From assembly GCF_040581485.1 (NCBI RefSeq), contig NC_090132.1:3979001-4043000 (forward strand): a DNA stretch of 64,000 nucleotides, given 5' to 3'. The notes under the pieces are model-generated. The model was not told the origin of the DNA. It worked only from the letters and a program-made list of their open reading frames with translations, and searched no databases. Shown here piece by piece: positions 25,275 through 35,996 of the stretch (positions within the stretch are counted from its first letter, which is position 1; the number at the start of each line of letters is the position of its first letter). The DNA is from Linepithema humile. Lineage: Eukaryota > Arthropoda > Insecta > Hymenoptera > Formicidae. Position numbers and translations under genes: made by a program.

Positions 25275-26318
25275 TGAACCTATCGCACTTTCAAATCACG
25301 CACTCGCGTTACAGTCATCTACATGGACGGCGGCTCGCTAATTTGCCTTATGTTTCCCCGCGTGCGCTGCAGCGCGCGCGTTTCGCCACGAGTATATCGA
25401 TGCCAATTACGCCGAGCGAATTACATATCGATCGCCTCGTTATGGGAGAATGACACGAAGATAAACAACGTTGCCCCATGCAGATTACAGTCCGACGATC
25501 AAATTATAGAGGGATGCTGAGAATTATAGAGATGCGAATGTGTAAGATATAATTTGAAAATGGCAAATTACATGTATTTTTGAAACATTATTAGGTTTTA
25601 CTACATTCCTTAGTTTGCAAATAACTGCGCAGCATCATTTTCAATGTTGATATGTAATAATCAACAAGAACAAATGCAATTAGAGTTGAGAATTTAAGCT
25701 TGTTTTTTTTTTCTAAAATTGTAATGAAGTATTGCATTTTAAATAATACATATTTTTAGGAATCAATAAAATTCCGCAAAATTAATAACACTTTCGACAT
25801 AATAATTTCCAATAAATTATACAAAGGAAAAGTATAGAATACGCAAATGAACAATATAATATTCCATAATAAAATAACCGGTAAATGGATAAATCCCATC
25901 TTGCTTGCCTATTAAGATACGTTTGGTGCGTAAACTGCCGACGCGCGGAAATTATGCGAAAATCACGGCAACCTCGAGCGTGCCATACTTTCTAGCCGGT
26001 GAGACGCTGCGAGATAAGCGTACCGACCCGTCTAATTCGCCGGCGGGGTGAGTCGCGGATATTTTCCTGAATGGAGGTAACGGCCGCGCGAGATGAGCGA
26101 TAAGCGCGCAGCTCGCGCCGGGCCCGAGCTAGATCGCTAGTCGCAAATAAGTCGCCGACTATCCGCGGCTGAATGACCGAGCCAGTCGCGTCGCGGAGGT
26201 GGTAGAGCTAGGATCGTTCCGCTTCGACAAAGGCGGGGGAGGTCGATCTGACCGATAGCACATGAAATTGGGTTATCAGAACGCAGCTCTCCTTGGACCG
26301 GTTACGCTCGATCTTCCT

Positions 26319-26430
26319 TTTCCTCCTCCTCCTCCTCCTCCTCCCCCTCCCCCTCCTCCTCCACCTCCTTATCCTCCTCCACCTCCTCCTGCTCCTCCTC
26401 CTTCTCCTCCTTTTCCTCGTCTTCTTCGTT
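26319..26430. repeat. (TCC)n trinucleotide microsatellite
   Basis: Interrupted TCC/CTC repeats over about 110 bp, GGA-rich on the minus strand. In frame they read as poly-Pro, poly-Leu or poly-Ser, which explains the artificial 60- and 92-codon reading frames there. Confidence 0.85.
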
Positions 26431-27449
26431 GCCTTCTACATTGACCGCCCACTCTCTAAGAAGATCGGAGATTCTCATTTTCGTCTGATTAGAAATGTTA
26501 TATGCAGCATTGTCCTGGTTCTGATGGCAATAAGGGAAATGTGCAGTTTTAAAGATTTTACAAAATTATAGAATAATTGTGTTATCACAGATGCTATTAG
26601 AAATACAACAAAGTAATTATAGTGTATATTATTAATTAAATGAAATAGTTATTACAGTTGTAGACAATTAACTAATATTGATCTTATTAATTCTTATTAA
26701 TTTAAAAAATTATATTACTGATATAATTTAATTTTTTTACTGATTAGATTATTGAACCTATTGACCAATTATTAAAAACAATGGAAAACATTAAAATAAT
26801 TATATATGTATTGATAACTTTAATCATTCAAATGTTTTTTTCTAAGGGATAGAATACATATTTAAAAATATAAAATACAGATTTATACTGTGCAATAATA
26901 TTCTCATTATTTTAAAGACTAATTATATTTATTTATTTAATTATATAGACTATTTTATGTATTTAATTATATATCAGCCATTTACAAGTATAATAAAACT
27001 ACTCACATATTGCAACGTTAAAATAAATGAATAATTCATCTTGATTTCGTGCTGACAGGTATTATAATTGCAATGCTGTTTTATTGTCCTGTAATGCTTA
27101 ATTAAACGTCGGTCTCTCGAAGTACGTGCAGTCAACTGCATTCATTGCTCCGTGCCTACATCATTTTCATTTTTTCATCTTGCAAGGACACGAGATCCTT
27201 GTTCCAAAGAAACATCGTAGAAAGTTTCGACGACGGAACAGGTCCTTGCACCCCGCCGACGTCGACATTCTTCTGGTGGCCAGAATGACTAGGGCAGAGA
27301 TCTCGCCATCTTGCAAATTCATTCCATTGGCAGAAAGCGGAATTTTTACGACGTTTACATGCTTCGTCTTTCCGAGAATGATCATAATGCAGTCTCACCT
27401 TTATATGATCCTTGAGTTCTAGGGCAGTTGGCCATTTAATGAGATGCGA

Positions 27450-27737
27450 GAATTGCATACTGAAAATTTCAGTTTTGTTGCGATTAGTTGGCGAGTCGAA
27501 ATAATCATTACAATTGTTTTGCAATTGCGATTTTAATTTGAAATTTTGTTCCTGCGTGCGTGGTGGATTTTTCTTGGAGAAAAAATTGCGACACGTCTAA
27601 CAAACGATAGCGATCGTAGGTCACGTTTCTGGCAAGAACAAAATTTCAAATTATCAAAATTGCAATTGCAAAACAATTGTAATGATTATTTCGACTCGCC
27701 AATTAATCGCGACAAAACTGAAATTTTCAGTATGAAA
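27450..27737. repeat. Foldback element with ~100-bp inverted arms
   Basis: 27450-27553 and 27631-27737 are inverted copies with few mismatches, around an ~80-bp centre. Both arms contain ACAATTGTTTTGCAATTGC-like sequence and CGAAATAATCATTACAATTG, and read in the matching frame both give 'QNNCNDYFDSP'. No transposase is encoded. It looks like a MITE or foldback element, or a local inverted duplication. Confidence 0.6.
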
Positions 27738-29827
27738 TTCACGCCGCCACTTAACATGAGACGCGATTAAATGTGTTACTATGCGACTCGGTGTTCTGAT
27801 AATCCTTAAAGACTAGCTGGCTATCTACTTGAATTTCGAGAGGGGTTGTAGCGCGGCGAGCACAGGTGAAGCCTGGAAAGTTCGTCGATCCGCGTCGAGG
27901 AGAAACGACGATCCCGCGCTACCGAAGGAAAAGGACCTCAACCTTGATAACTGGATCCAGCCAATGACCCCGGTCGTTCGTTGCTCCGTAGGTTGATACC
28001 TGGTGGAAGGTTTAGAGGTAAGAACAGGAAAGTTGGCAGATATGTACGATCCTTGTATCTGCTGCCGGGATCCTTAGGTAGTCTCGAACACTTATCTCGG
28101 ATGTCGCTGTGTAAAAAAAAGACGCAGGATTTCCTCGAGATATAAATAGATACCCTCGTGCCGTCTGTACACCGCGAGCGAAAGGAAGAACAATGGCGAG
28201 GTAATTGAATCTTCTTGGCCGGCAGCTCGGTACTTTCTTCGTTACTTGCAAAAACGGCGTTACAATTGGCGCGTGTGCACATACCAAGAATAACGTTGCA
28301 GCTGCTTTTGCCGTCACGTTTGACATACATTTCGCATTCGACGTAGCTTGTGATGTGGCGTAAAAATCGAGATTCAAGAAAATTATATTTTGTCTGTTTA
28401 GAGATTTACACTTCTCTCGTCATTTAATTTGTTTTTTGTAATATTATATAAAACGCTACAGTCTTAGAGATTGATTGTAATTGAAAGGAACAAACTTAAT
28501 TATACCGAGAGATTAATTTTTTTAATAATTTGGCTTTCTAAAATAATAACTTTGCCATTCGAAAATCAATTCATGAGCGACTTATGCGATTGGTAAATTA
28601 ATCGAAAATTCGATATAATTTTTTTTACAAAATACTCTGGCTGACGCTGCGTCAGACGATAAGACATTTTTCGTTTAGTTGTGCGCGACGTTAAACACAA
28701 AAGATCGCGGCTTGGCGGACTTTAAGATCACTCGGTCATCGGGCGCTTACAATTCGCCGCAGCGGAACACAAAGAAGAGAGCAAAAATCGGATGCATCTG
28801 ATTTTGAGGTCGCAGAAAGAGGGGGGTGGAAAGGAGAAAGGAGAACAACGCAAAAGATCGCGCGCGTCGGGGGAGCGCGCTGCGGAGGTAACTCGCGAAG
28901 CACCCCAGAATTCGTTATTCTCTTGAGACCAGCTGAGGCTCTCGAAGCAAAAGCGGCACCATCTTCTTCGCCTTTCTGTCCGCGCCGCTCAACACGTCTC
29001 CCGCGCGCGCACGGGCAGTTCTCAAGAAAAAGTCTGTTTTATCGAACCTAAAGTAGTCGTCCTTAAGTCGAAAGAAAAATAATTTCATTACCCTGACAAC
29101 CTGACCGTCTCGCAGCCACGAGGATTTAACAAATCACTTTTACATCACATTTTTCGCGACCTTCAAAAGGATCGCATTTACATTCCTTGAAGGAATCGTT
29201 TTTGTTCCTAATTCGGAGCTGCGGGCCTCATGAAGAACATGCTTAGATTCTTTTTACAAAGAAAGATGTATCCCCCCAAGGGACTTCAGTCACGTATAAT
29301 GGCGGTCGCGTATAATCACGTTGGCCAGCGATCGGTTCAGCCCCCCCACAGAGAGAACACTTTCTGGGGTTGGTATCCTCGCACCTGCATTCTATAGTCA
29401 TCAGTGCAGTGCAGTGCCCCTCACGTTCAATGCAGACGATATCTAGAGATAGCTGCGCGATGTCTGCCGCCACCGCTTCAGAGAGAAGAAACCGGCTTAC
29501 ATTTAATACGGTAGGTAATGGTAGATATGCGCAGGTGCTTCGGGTGGACCGATATAAGATGATAGGTTAGGTCGTAAATAACGGCCTGTAGTTTTGAAGG
29601 GAGAATCCCGGGAAAGTCCGCGAGGGTCCTCATTGCTGAAAAGCTGTTATTTCGTGAAATTTAAAAATTCTGTAAATTTTTAAGTGTCACACCCGCTATA
29701 TATGGAAAAACTTTTCAAGTGTCAGCAAATCCATTTTTGCACATTCTTAAAAATGGAGAGACATTCGAGCAGAAAGGAAGATTGATAGTATAATATGGCA
29801 ATATGATATAATATATAGCTGACGCCC

Positions 29828-29941
29828 CTTCGTAAGCCAACGGAACTTCATTGCGTTATAGATACGTCGTATCTGAGGCATCAAGCGCAGCGCGCGTTGT
29901 CTCAAGACGACGGCGAGACGATAGGCGTTAGCTTACGAAAA
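29828..29941. repeat. Short inverted repeat
   Basis: TTCGTAAGCCAACG near 29829 is matched, inverted, by the sequence ending at 29940 (TTCGTAAGCTAACG on the minus strand), one mismatch in 14. The span is about 114 bp. Confidence 0.4.
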
Positions 29942-32900
29942 TCGAAATGGGCAGATCGTGCCTGAAAATTTATGTTTGTAATTTGAGATATTTATAAAAA
30001 TAATTATATAATTCTGCAATGTACGAAATCTCTCTTGGAAATGTTATACATGATACATATTATGAAAGAGAAAAGGTGCATTATAATTTGCATCTTACTT
30101 ATCGAAATAATTATTTCTATATATACTTTTATTTTATTTTATTCTATATGTACTTTTATTCAAGGAAGAATAAAAACTAGTAAAAAAAGATAATGCCCAA
30201 CTGTTTGTCGAGTAGCTTTTAGGATTCATCATGACGATATTCGCTAAATCGTGAATCTTGAGCGTTTTGTATAGCAAAAAAAAAAAGATATATATTTCGT
30301 AATTTTTGTTCAGAAATCTCAAATTATTACGAGTAGGTAAAGAATTTGTTAAAATTGCTACAAAATTAATCCAAACTACTGCACATATATAGACACTTTC
30401 TAGCGAATAAATCTCGAAAGAAAAGTAAACGCGAATTTATTGAATCGACGGCGTTTTACTTCGCAGATTTGCGAAAACCAGACTGGATGCGTTCGAAGAT
30501 GAAACCCTCGATTACTCAAAGTGGTTCAACGACTCAGCGGCGTGGCTTAACGATCTCTTAACGCGGGCAGCCATTATCTGGAGCACATCGATCACCGCGA
30601 TTAATTCTATTGAGCTCTACAATCTACCTGTGGTGATCGGCGGCGGTGGTCTGCGTTGGAATTTCGAAATGATCAGTTGTCTCCTCCTCCTCTTCCTCCC
30701 TCCTCTCCCACCACCCTCCCCCCCGTCTGCTATTTCACTCTGCAACACTCCTCTTTCTTTTACTTGCCATCCCTCTCCTCATCTCCACCTGGTACGACGA
30801 CCGGGTTTAGGCGAGGTTATCAGCCGCATTAGACAAGACGACGAACTCTCATGCTCCGTTCTTCCTCTTTTCTGTCGCGCCGGGCAGTTAAGCGAATAAG
30901 CACCCCTTCCTTTTTGTTTCATTCCCGCCTGTCGTAAAAAGCATATCTACGAATCAATTCTGTCACACTAAATTTCCGCATTGTCGCAAAAAAAGTATTC
31001 TACAAAAAATAATAGACTGTAAAAGAAAGAAATAAATGTGGAAAAATAGAAGAAAATCTTTCAACGCTAATTTTACAAAAATTTTAATTACTTTACATAT
31101 TTTCGCATTAAATAAATTCAGATTTGTTTTTTATGCTGAAAATCGGTTTTAAGCTAAAATTGATTTTTACATAATAATCGGGACTGTCAACGATGTTGTC
31201 AATAATTAATTATGCTGTCACATGATGGTTCGACAATGCTCGACACTTCAAAGGTAAATTTCTGAAAGAAAAATTCTTTTGTCTAAAAATACACTTTGGA
31301 ACTTTAGAATGAGAACGGTCAAATAATACAATTTCCTTCGGTTCTTTTCTTTGATTCTTGAAATTTTACGGTGGATTTTATTTTACAACTTCTCTTTAAG
31401 ATCTCACAACGCAGCCATGGCCGCGGCGAGTACTTAGAAGCCTTAAGGTTTGTAACAATATTTTAGAGATTAGAATTCTAAAATTTTAGAGATTAGATAT
31501 GCATTCTTCTACCTGAATCTATTGAATTCGGCATTAGCGGGATTCCTTTGAGTGTATCTGACCGATTCACCGCGCCGCAGAAAAATGAAAGCGTTGCACA
31601 CGCGATGAAGAGGCGCGAGGCGCAATATGCAGATTTAACGTCGCGAGTGACCTTTGTCGGTCGTTGCACGTCCCGTCAGATAGCTCGGGTGCACTCGTAC
31701 TCTGTTCCGCGGTCGATGTTGCATACCAGAACCGGCACTGCGCGACGAGGGGCTTTCGAGGCAGGAGGAGAAGGGAAAGAGGGAAGTCGCACGGTGCCCA
31801 TTGCGGGGGCTACCGATCTCTCATCAACGGCCGTTCGCTTTATTCACCGAGGTTCGAGCGGGAGCCGATTAAGAAGTCGACGTCCGCCCTTCATTTTCTT
31901 CCTCCCTTCCTCCTCAGCGCAGTTGCACTGCCACTTCGATCGCGGGAGTTTTAGAGTCTCTTTGTCGGAGTGACCGTTTTCTCGGCTCGTGGATCAATTT
32001 CTAGGGGGAAGAAATTAAACGAATAATCGTCCTGTTACCGCCGGAATAAGCTTTGAATTCGCCAGAGAGAATGTTCCATACATTCGCATTTCGGTATATT
32101 TATAATTATTGAAAGTGAAATGAGACAATTGCGGTCGCAACTACAAATTTTATAGACACCAATCTCGTAAATTATTAACCGCATTTATAGTTCAGTTAAG
32201 TACAATTCTATTTTTTGTGTTTTTTGGAACAAATATCTGAATTTGTCCAATGTAATTATAAATTAAGTCATTAATCCTTAGCGAAATAATATCATAACGT
32301 TTTGAGTTTCGCATGATATCGAACACAACTAAGCGAGAACTAGAAATTTTGAAAATCCTGAGGATTATCCAGGTCGGACGTTATCGTTGATGGTGCGAAA
32401 AAGGCAAGCAAGCCGCGGTGCAATCGTCGTATAATAATTGTGTGACTGATGATCATCATGTCTCACGTTTCAAAGTACGTGCGATCTGTCGTCGTAGAAG
32501 AATGCGTTTTGATTATCGAGAGACAACGTGCGCGACCGATCACGTGCCTTCTCTCCGTGCATGCATCTCCTCCTTCGTCATCTTCTCTCTTTCGGCTTCT
32601 TCTCCTCTTCCTCCTCAATCCAGTTCGTTTTACGGCTGAGGGAAAGTGGCGCGCCCATCGTCCGGTGACTGCGTGGCCCTCGAGCGTTAGCGTCCTCATA
32701 AAACGAATCCTCGTGCGAGATGCAGCATTCGCAAATGTGTGATTTACCAGCGCGTGAGTGGATTCCACAATCATCAAAGACACCACGCGCCCATACATTC
32801 GTTGCATTTGTTTTAAATAGATTTTAAGTATTTACGCATCTTTCGTAACATTAACGAACAAAAAAGTTGCTAATTTTTTATCTTTTTTAAACTACGATTA

Positions 32901-33555
32901 AGAGAATGAAAAAGAAATAATCTTTAGTAATTAGTTTAATTTTATTTTTCGAAAATTTATTCTGAATTTTTAGCAAATTTATATATTTCTAGAGCTTTGT
33001 AGAAGCATTCGATATATCGATATATATTCAATATATTGATAGGGGAAAGTGTTGTTGACACAACAACTTTAAGAGTACATTTTACAAAGTAAAATTCTTA
33101 TAAAAATATAAAAGATTTTATTTTATTTAATTTGTTTTTATTCTTGTACGCGCGCTATTAATTTAACAATTACGAGGAAGAAAAGTGAACTAGTATCGTG
33201 CTTTACCTATCGATTTAATGTAATGTAAAATTTTCTTTGTGATTTTTACAAGTATTACTATAGAAAACATTTCTCCTCAAGTCTTTCTAAAACAGCTTTC
33301 TAAGAGGTCAAAGAGTACTTCGGCGATTGAAACTCCTTTGCCCCGGCTTCTTTAAGCGGGCAGTAGGTCGATAGGAAATTGCGCTCTTTCTTTTCTCATT
33401 TTTTCTTTCGATTTAACTTGAGCCCGGGCACGTACCAAATAAATTGAATTCGGCCCGCGCAGGCTCGATCGACGTATAAACTCGCACGTGATTGGCGAAG
33501 GTGAGCGGATAGCTCGCACGTGAGCGGAGGCGAGTGCATATACAGAATACTCGTA

Positions 33556-33720
33556 AGGTGAGCCAAGAAGGCCAGTCCATGTGTGTAAGGGCAACGGGTC
33601 GTTGGTACGTTTATGTGCGTAGAAATATATATATATAGGTATTTTTTTTCTCTTTACGCACACGAGTGTACCAACAACTCGTTGCCCTTACACACATGGA
33701 CTGGCCTTCTTGGCTTACCT
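33556..33720. repeat. Long near-perfect hairpin (foldback)
   Basis: Arms 33556-33621 and 33653-33720 are inverted copies of about 66 bp with roughly 88% identity, separated by about 31 bp. The first ~40 bp of each arm (GCCAAGAAGGCCAGTCCATG onward) differ at very few positions. RNA from either strand would fold into a long hairpin. No coding function; the sequence family is not recognised. Confidence 0.7.
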
Positions 33721-33721
33721 A

Positions 33722-33741
33722 ATATATATATATATATATAT
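33722..33741. repeat. (TA)n microsatellite
   Basis: About ten TA units directly after the right arm of the 33556-33720 hairpin. Confidence 0.8.
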
Positions 33742-34439
33742 GGGGGTAGATGTGGGTATTTTAAGTTTCTGGTTTTCTACTTTCTGGCCCTTTTCAAAAA
33801 AAAAGAGTCCTTTTATGCAAGAAATTCCTTTTTTTCGCAGATATGCAGAAACTTGAATGTTTGATATTTGCATAAAAAATTGATATTTATTTTCACTGCA
33901 TAGTAATTTTAATATTTTATTAAATCAATTTTTCTAAATTAATAACTTATAATACAAACATTTTATACATCAAAGATACATATAATAATTATTATTGAGT
34001 TCACATAGAAAAAAGTATCTGACATCTCTATACATCTTAATATTCATAAAACAATAACGCTGAATTTTTAATTAACTTATTATATGAAATAATTTTTGGT
34101 TTTTGAATTCGAATTTTCAGTGTTTAAATTTATTTTTAAAGGTGATTCTTATGTCGTCGAATATCGCACATCGAATCTTTGCTGTCGTAGCAGTTGTCAT
34201 TTGGTATTCAAACAATCCGAAGATAGCTTTCGTCAGCTTCAGTCTCGCAAGAACACTTGGTTCGATACTGTCGTCGATGTTACATCGTACATTGTACATA
34301 TATATTTTTTTCCTACGATAATTTTTTTCGAATAATTGTATGCACATTTAATTTACCGCTTTTGTTTTTATCATGCAAATAAATAATTATTTATATGTTT
34401 AATTATATAATTATTGCATATCTTTTTTTTGTGTTGCAG

Positions 34440-34543
34440 ATTCCAGTTTCATAATTCAGCTTAATCAGTAATAACTTATTCAAACACATTGTGGAAGCCA
34501 TAAATAACTTCTGTGATAAACGTTCGATATTTGCGGAGATTTG
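34440..34543 (+). other. Candidate non-coding exon
   Basis: 104 bp between a strong acceptor (TCTTTTTTTTGTGTTGCAG) and a consensus donor (GAGATTTG|GTAAGT). All three frames contain stops, so it would be non-coding. It lies 1.5 kb upstream of the CYP306A1 start on the same strand and could be a 5' UTR exon. Splice sites alone do not prove use. Confidence 0.3.
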
Positions 34544-34888
34544 GTAAGTTTTATTTAATTTATTTATATTTTCTAAGATTTTACACGCGATTAACATCTC
34601 TTATTTAAATTAATGATATATAAGGCTCTACTGATTACTAAAATCAATGCAAGATCATTAAGATCTTGACTTGTAAGATGTAAAGACTATCTGTTCTCTG
34701 TTTTTCCACCTCGTTCTCTCTACGTGGACTAGCGTGGACTTCGACATGAATTTAATTCAATACTAACTTATTTTCTACCGAACTACAATCGGGTGGAAAG
34801 GATGATTTTAACGTCTTCTACATCTTTCACGTTATGTAGAATTTTGCGAGCGAATTTTTCTTTTTATTTGTATTATTATTAATGTACA

Positions 34889-34917
34889 CTGAAGAAGGCC
34901 TGATGGCAGGCTGAAAT
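34889..34917 (+). other. Hammerhead-ribozyme-like motif
   Basis: CTGAAGA is followed by a hairpin (GGCCTG, loop ATGG, CAGGCT) and then GAAAT. CUGANGA-stem-GAAA is the conserved core of hammerhead ribozymes, and similar motifs occur in Penelope-like retroelement tails. One unpaired A interrupts the core and I could not find convincing stems I and III, so this may be a degenerate remnant. Confidence 0.25.
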
Positions 34918-35466
34918 ATTTGATTTAATGTAAACAATTTTAACGAATATATCTTAACCTTTGCACGAAGAACTAGCATTGTGGCTCCTATTGATTTTAG
35001 TCTTATTTAAATGTTATACATAAAGATATCTTTATTAAGATATTTTTAAAGCTATCTTATTTTTAAATATGTCACGACAAAATATATAAAGTTATATCCA
35101 GAATATTATTTAAAAAATCTCTCGCAGTTTAACAATTGTACTTCAACATTCTTTAAAAGCTAAACAGAGCCAGGTAAAAAAACTTTTTTTACATTTAAAC
35201 GATGTAGGTGATTATATTAGCTTTTTACATCAATTACAAACAAAATGCAGTATTTTTATGACTAAAAATTCTTGTTAAGAATTATTATATTTAGATATAT
35301 TAAACATCTATTTTTCATTAAACGCGAAAGGCTTAAGTTATACCGCAATAATGTAAATATACGAAATGCCATAACGACCACTAAACATTTGCGAAGTAAT
35401 GATATAAAAATCCTGTCGGCGTGCCATCGAAAGTAAGCTTCCTCGATTCGTCGGCGATTCTCAGCA

Positions 35467-35484
35467 ACACGTGTTTGACCACGT
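35467..35484. promoter_or_regulatory. Paired CACGTG E-boxes upstream of CYP306A1
   Basis: CACGTG occurs at 35467-35472 and 35479-35484, 12 bp apart, about 0.5 kb upstream of the CYP306A1 start codon. CACGTG is a bHLH-PAS type site. The spacing matches the pair at 14094/14106. Regulatory function is inferred. Confidence 0.3.
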
Positions 35485-35952
35485 GTCGGCCTATATTGCC
35501 GCAACACGGAATCGTTCCTCGTCCTCTTCGCGATTGCGCGTGTCTTGATAATGAGATAAATTTATACGTCCACTCGCGCTCTCGCCGTAGGCGTAGAGAA
35601 AGGTGTTTATCACTCATTTCTGCCGCTGCCATTCCTGGAAGCTGCAGTCGTGCTCCCTCAATTAGAAACGTTTTACGATCGGCGAAGGATCGTTCGTTAT
35701 CAAGGCATTTATGCAATTTATTACGTCCGCGTATCTCGCGCGAGCTAATCGTGAGAAAGAGTTTATCGCCTTCACGACAGTCGCGGTGGATGTGTACTAA
35801 ATAGTTTGATTATAAAATCATTGTTATTAACATCTTTTTCATTATTTCACGTATAGTTATATTTGCATAAAAATCTACATAAGAAAATAACTGCATTATT
35901 TGACTTGCGCGGATCTTTTGCTTTATTCAAGACTATTCTTTTGAATTTGCAG

Positions 35953-35996
35953 GTATTACCGCAGCCGTTATCGTCACTTCCTCTCGAAATTCAACA
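35953..35996 (+). other. Possible 5' UTR end of CYP306A1 after an upstream intron
   Basis: The sequence CTATTCTTTTGAATTTGCAG ending at 35952 is a good splice acceptor 44 bp before the CYP306A1 start codon. If used, the mRNA has a non-coding first exon further upstream (34440-34543 is one candidate). If not, transcription starts nearby within 35800-35990. Confidence 0.35.

Larger units (their letters stand above)
15615..26318. other. Gene-free region, part 2 (alternating AT-rich DNA and GC-rich islands)
   Basis: No protein-coding gene recognised. GC- and CpG-rich islands lie at about 16270-16960, 17360-17990, 20490-20860, 21360-21960, 22430-22880, 24190-24480, 24890-25460 and 25920-26310. Several hold long chance reading frames on both strands at once, which argues against coding. 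These islands may be promoters or enhancers. A plus-strand stop-free stretch at 21076-21300 is discussed in the findings. Confidence 0.5.
26431..34439. other. Gene-free region, part 3
   Basis: No protein-coding gene recognised. AT-rich DNA with GC-richer islands at about 27820-28340, 28680-29030, 30440-30890, 31550-31980, 32390-32800 and 33330-33600. Holds two large foldback structures (27450-27737 and 33556-33720), a shorter inverted repeat (29828-29941), and two weak candidate coding stretches (29460-29510 and 30442-30899) treated in the findings. Confidence 0.5.
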
